7,932 nt of DNA from Gemmatimonadota bacterium (GTDB lineage: Bacteria; Gemmatimonadota; Gemmatimonadetes; Gemmatimonadales; GWC2-71-9). Made by a program: the position numbers and the translations under genes. The notes under the pieces are model-generated. The model saw only the letters and a program-made list of their open reading frames with translations. It made no database searches and was not told the DNA's origin. The DNA lies in contig SMVY01000063.1 of the NCBI GenBank assembly GCA_004357415.1, positions 1 through 7,932 on the forward strand, given 5' to 3'. Positions 5,942-7,932 of the stretch are shown here, one piece after another (positions within the stretch are counted from its first letter, which is position 1; each line of letters starts with the position of its first letter).

Positions 5942-7932
5942 TGCGCCTCCGGAACCGGCTCGAGGGCGACCTTGGCCGGCCGGCTCAATCGTGCGTGCAC
6001 GGTATCGAGCATCACGAAGACGACCGGCACCAGGAACAACGTGAGCACGGTCGACATGGCGATCCCTCCGACGATTACCAGCCCCAGTGGGATTCGGCTT
6101 TCCGATCCGGCGCTGATGCCGAGCGCGATCGGGGTGGAGGCGGCTACGGTCGAGATGGCGGTCATGAGAATCGGCCGCAGGCGAATGCGCCCCGCTTCCT
6201 CAACGGCGTCTATGGTGTCCTTCCCGCGTGCCTTGAGTTGGTTGGCAAACTCCACCAGCAGGATCGAATTCTTGGTCGACAAGCCGATCAACAAAATCAG
6301 ACCGATCTGACTGTACACGTTCAGGGTGGAGCCGAAGATCTGCAGGGTGACCAAAGCACCGGTGACGGCCAGGGGCACCGCCATCAGCACCGTGAACGGG
6401 TGCACCAGTGATTCGAACTGCGCGGCCAGGACCATGTAAGTCACGATCAGCGCCAGGATGAATGCGAAGTACAGCGCGTTGCTGCTGTCCCGATACTCCC
6501 GTGATTCCCCGGCCAAGGCCGTGGAACTACCCGGCGGCAACACCTCGGCTGCGATGACGTCGAGGGAGTCGATCGCTTCACCGAGGACGAAGCCCGGCGC
6601 CAGGCTGGCCGACAAGGTAAACGAACGAACCCGGTTGTGGTGGGCCAGAGAGGCAGGCCCCACACCCTCGACCACGTCGGCCACCTGATCGAGGTTGATC
6701 AGTTCTCCACCCCGGCCGCGAATGTACAAGCCGCTGATGTCGGCCGGTGTGGCGCGGTCTTCCGGGCTCATGCGCACCACCACGTCATACAGCTTGTTCT
6801 GCCGGGTGAAGGTGTTGACCCGGCGGCCACCGAGCATCGTTTCCAGGGTGGCGCCCACGTCCCGCACCGACACCCCGAGATCTTCGGCCCGGTCGCGATG
6901 GTACACGATGGTCAGTTCGGGCTTGTTGACCTTGGGACTGATGTCCGGCCGGACGAGGCCCGGTACCTGGTTGGCTCGTCGGAAGAACCGCTCTTTCGCG
7001 GCCGTGAGGGAATCGGCGTTGGGGTGCTTGACGACGTACTGGACCGGCTGGCCGAAGCCGCCTACCGGCGACGGAGTAAAGGCAAAGGCAAACACGCCGG
7101 GGATAGCGAACAACTGCGGGAGAATCCCATCGAGAATTTCCTGAGTCGTCTGCGACCGGTCGGCCCAGTCATCCAGGTTGGCGAACACGATCCCCTGGTT
7201 GACCGGCACGAAGCCGCCGGTGATGGCGAAATACGTGTCGACGCCTTCCGCCCGGCCTATGATCTCTTCGATTTGCCGGATGTACTTGTCGGTGTAATCC
7301 GGGGTGGATCCTTCGGGGGCCGTTGCCATGGCCATGAACCATCCCCGGTCCTCGGCCGGGATGAATTCCCGCTTGAGTGAGTTGAAGGACCAAAACGCCA
7401 CCAGGATCGTCATGAAGGCGCCACCAACCACGATCCATCGGTGGTGGATCGCCCAGTCAAGGCCGGTAGCGTAGTGGTCCGACAGCCAATCGAAGCCGCG
7501 TTCCAGGAACTGGAAGACCCTGCCGTGGCTCGTCGGCACCCGCAGTATCTTGGCACACAGCATGGGGATGAACGTCAGCGCCACGAAACTCGAGACGACG
7601 ACCGCCCCCGCCAAGGTGACCCCGAACTCGTTGAACAACCGCCCGGTGGTGCCCTGGAGGAAGGCCAGCGGAGTGAACACGGCCACCAGCGCCACGGTCG
7701 TGGCGATCACCGCAAAGGCGATTTCCCGGGTGCCGGTGATGGCGGCCACTTCGGGGTCGTCGTGCATGGTTTCCTGGTGCCGGTAGGCGTTCTCCAGCAC
7801 CACGATCGCATCATCGACCACCAGGCCGATGGCCAGAATCAGGGCCAGGAGCGTGAAGGTGTTGATGGTATATCCGAAGACGTACATCAAGCCGAACGCG
7901 GCGATGATCGAGACGGGGATCGCCAGCCCGGG
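5938..7932 (-). CDS. RND efflux permease, HAE-1-like (N-terminus beyond window edge)
   Basis: The inner-membrane, proton-driven pump of a tripartite exporter. The window holds 664 C-terminal residues. By alignment from memory with AcrB, about 365 N-terminal residues are missing and the fragment opens inside TM3. The frame is open to the edge, so any internal start near 7890 is an artefact. TM4 carries GLVVDDAIVVLEN with the paired Asp residues (40-41 here, bases 7810-7815) matching AcrB D407/D408. TM5-TM6 (about 73-131) and TM7 (about 166-183) follow, then a large periplasmic porter/docking region (about 184-480), then TM8-TM12. TM10 has GLSTKNSILLVEFA, whose Lys (bases 6271-6273) matches AcrB K940. 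The complete proton-relay set visible here argues for an active pump. The HAE-1 type, exporting hydrophobic or amphiphilic compounds, fits better than the metal-exporting type, but substrates cannot be read. The gene ends in an ATGA overlap with the channel gene. Confidence 0.96.
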   Translation of the reverse strand, partial: PGLAIPVSIIAAFGLMYVFGYTINTFTLLALILAIGLVVDDAIVVLENAYRHQETMHDDPEVAAITGTREIAFAVIATTVALVAVFTPLAFLQGTTGRLFNEFGVTLAGAVVVSSFVALTFIPMLCAKILRVPTSHGRVFQFLERGFDWLSDHYATGLDWAIHHRWIVVGGAFMTILVAFWSFNSLKREFIPAEDRGWFMAMATAPEGSTPDYTDKYIRQIEEIIGRAEGVDTYFAITGGFVPVNQGIVFANLDDWADRSQTTQEILDGILPQLFAIPGVFAFAFTPSPVGGFGQPVQYVVKHPNADSLTAAKERFFRRANQVPGLVRPDISPKVNKPELTIVYHRDRAEDLGVSVRDVGATLETMLGGRRVNTFTRQNKLYDVVVRMSPEDRATPADISGLYIRGRGGELINLDQVADVVEGVGPASLAHHNRVRSFTLSASLAPGFVLGEAIDSLDVIAAEVLPPGSSTALAGESREYRDSSNALYFAFILALIVTYMVLAAQFESLVHPFTVLMAVPLAVTGALVTLQIFGSTLNVYSQIGLILLIGLSTKNSILLVEFANQLKARGKDTIDAVEEAGRIRLRPILMTAISTVAASTPIALGISAGSESRIPLGLVIVGGIAMSTVLTLFLVPVVFVMLDTVHARLSRPAKVALEPVPEAQ
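5946..5950 (-). promoter_or_regulatory. Ribosome binding site of the TolC-like channel gene
   Basis: GGAGG on the minus strand, four bases before the ATG at 5941 and lying within the final codons of the permease gene. It supports both the start choice and translational coupling. Confidence 0.7.

Noticed and set aside
5960..5985. GGCCGGCCGGC palindromic run as a possible hairpin or terminator
   Set aside because: It is inside the permease coding sequence, has no following T-run on either strand, and short GC palindromes are common at this base composition.
5177..6310. 377-residue plus-strand open frame opposite the channel and permease genes
   Set aside because: It spans the junction of two real minus-strand genes and its product shows no coherent domain. 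It is a GC-driven shadow.
6637..7380. 247-residue plus-strand open frame opposite the permease
   Set aside because: It is antisense to the conserved porter region of the permease and has no recognisable motif.

Overview
The window is one high-GC, gene-dense block in which every supported gene is on the minus strand, so transcription runs from base 7932 towards base 1. I read it as part of one operon from a Gram-negative, diderm bacterium: it encodes an inner-membrane RND pump, a TolC-type outer-membrane channel, a lipoprotein-like periplasmic adaptor and two secreted hydrolases. The GC-rich codons, signal peptides ending near Ala-Gln, and a secreted M14 peptidase of this shape recall Gemmatimonadota or a similar soil or marine phylum. 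That placement is an inference from style, not a database result.

Layout in transcription order: (1) 7932-5938, the C-terminal two thirds of an RND (HAE-1-like) efflux permease, cut by the right edge; (2) 5941-4640, a TolC-family outer-membrane efflux protein whose ATG overlaps the permease stop (ATGA); (3) 4643-3486, a HlyD/AcrA-like periplasmic adaptor with a lipobox-like cysteine, again with an ATGA overlap; (4) 3469-1511, a secreted protein with a zinc-metallopeptidase HEWVH motif and a downstream Glu, which I cannot assign to a named family; (5) 1492-1 (off the left edge), a secreted M14-family zinc carboxypeptidase with all core catalytic residues. The gaps before genes 4 and 5 are only 16 and 18 nt.

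Genes 1-3 can be expected to assemble into one envelope-spanning, proton-driven tripartite pump. Genes 4 and 5 are predicted exported metallopeptidases that appear to be co-transcribed with it, which is the most interesting feature here. A link between them (processing or uptake of a peptide substrate, or defence against peptide antibiotics) is only a hypothesis.

There is no intergenic stretch longer than about 20 bases, so I see no internal promoter, terminator, RNA gene, CRISPR array or mobile element. The promoter, any regulator, the start of the permease and the end of the carboxypeptidase all lie outside the window.
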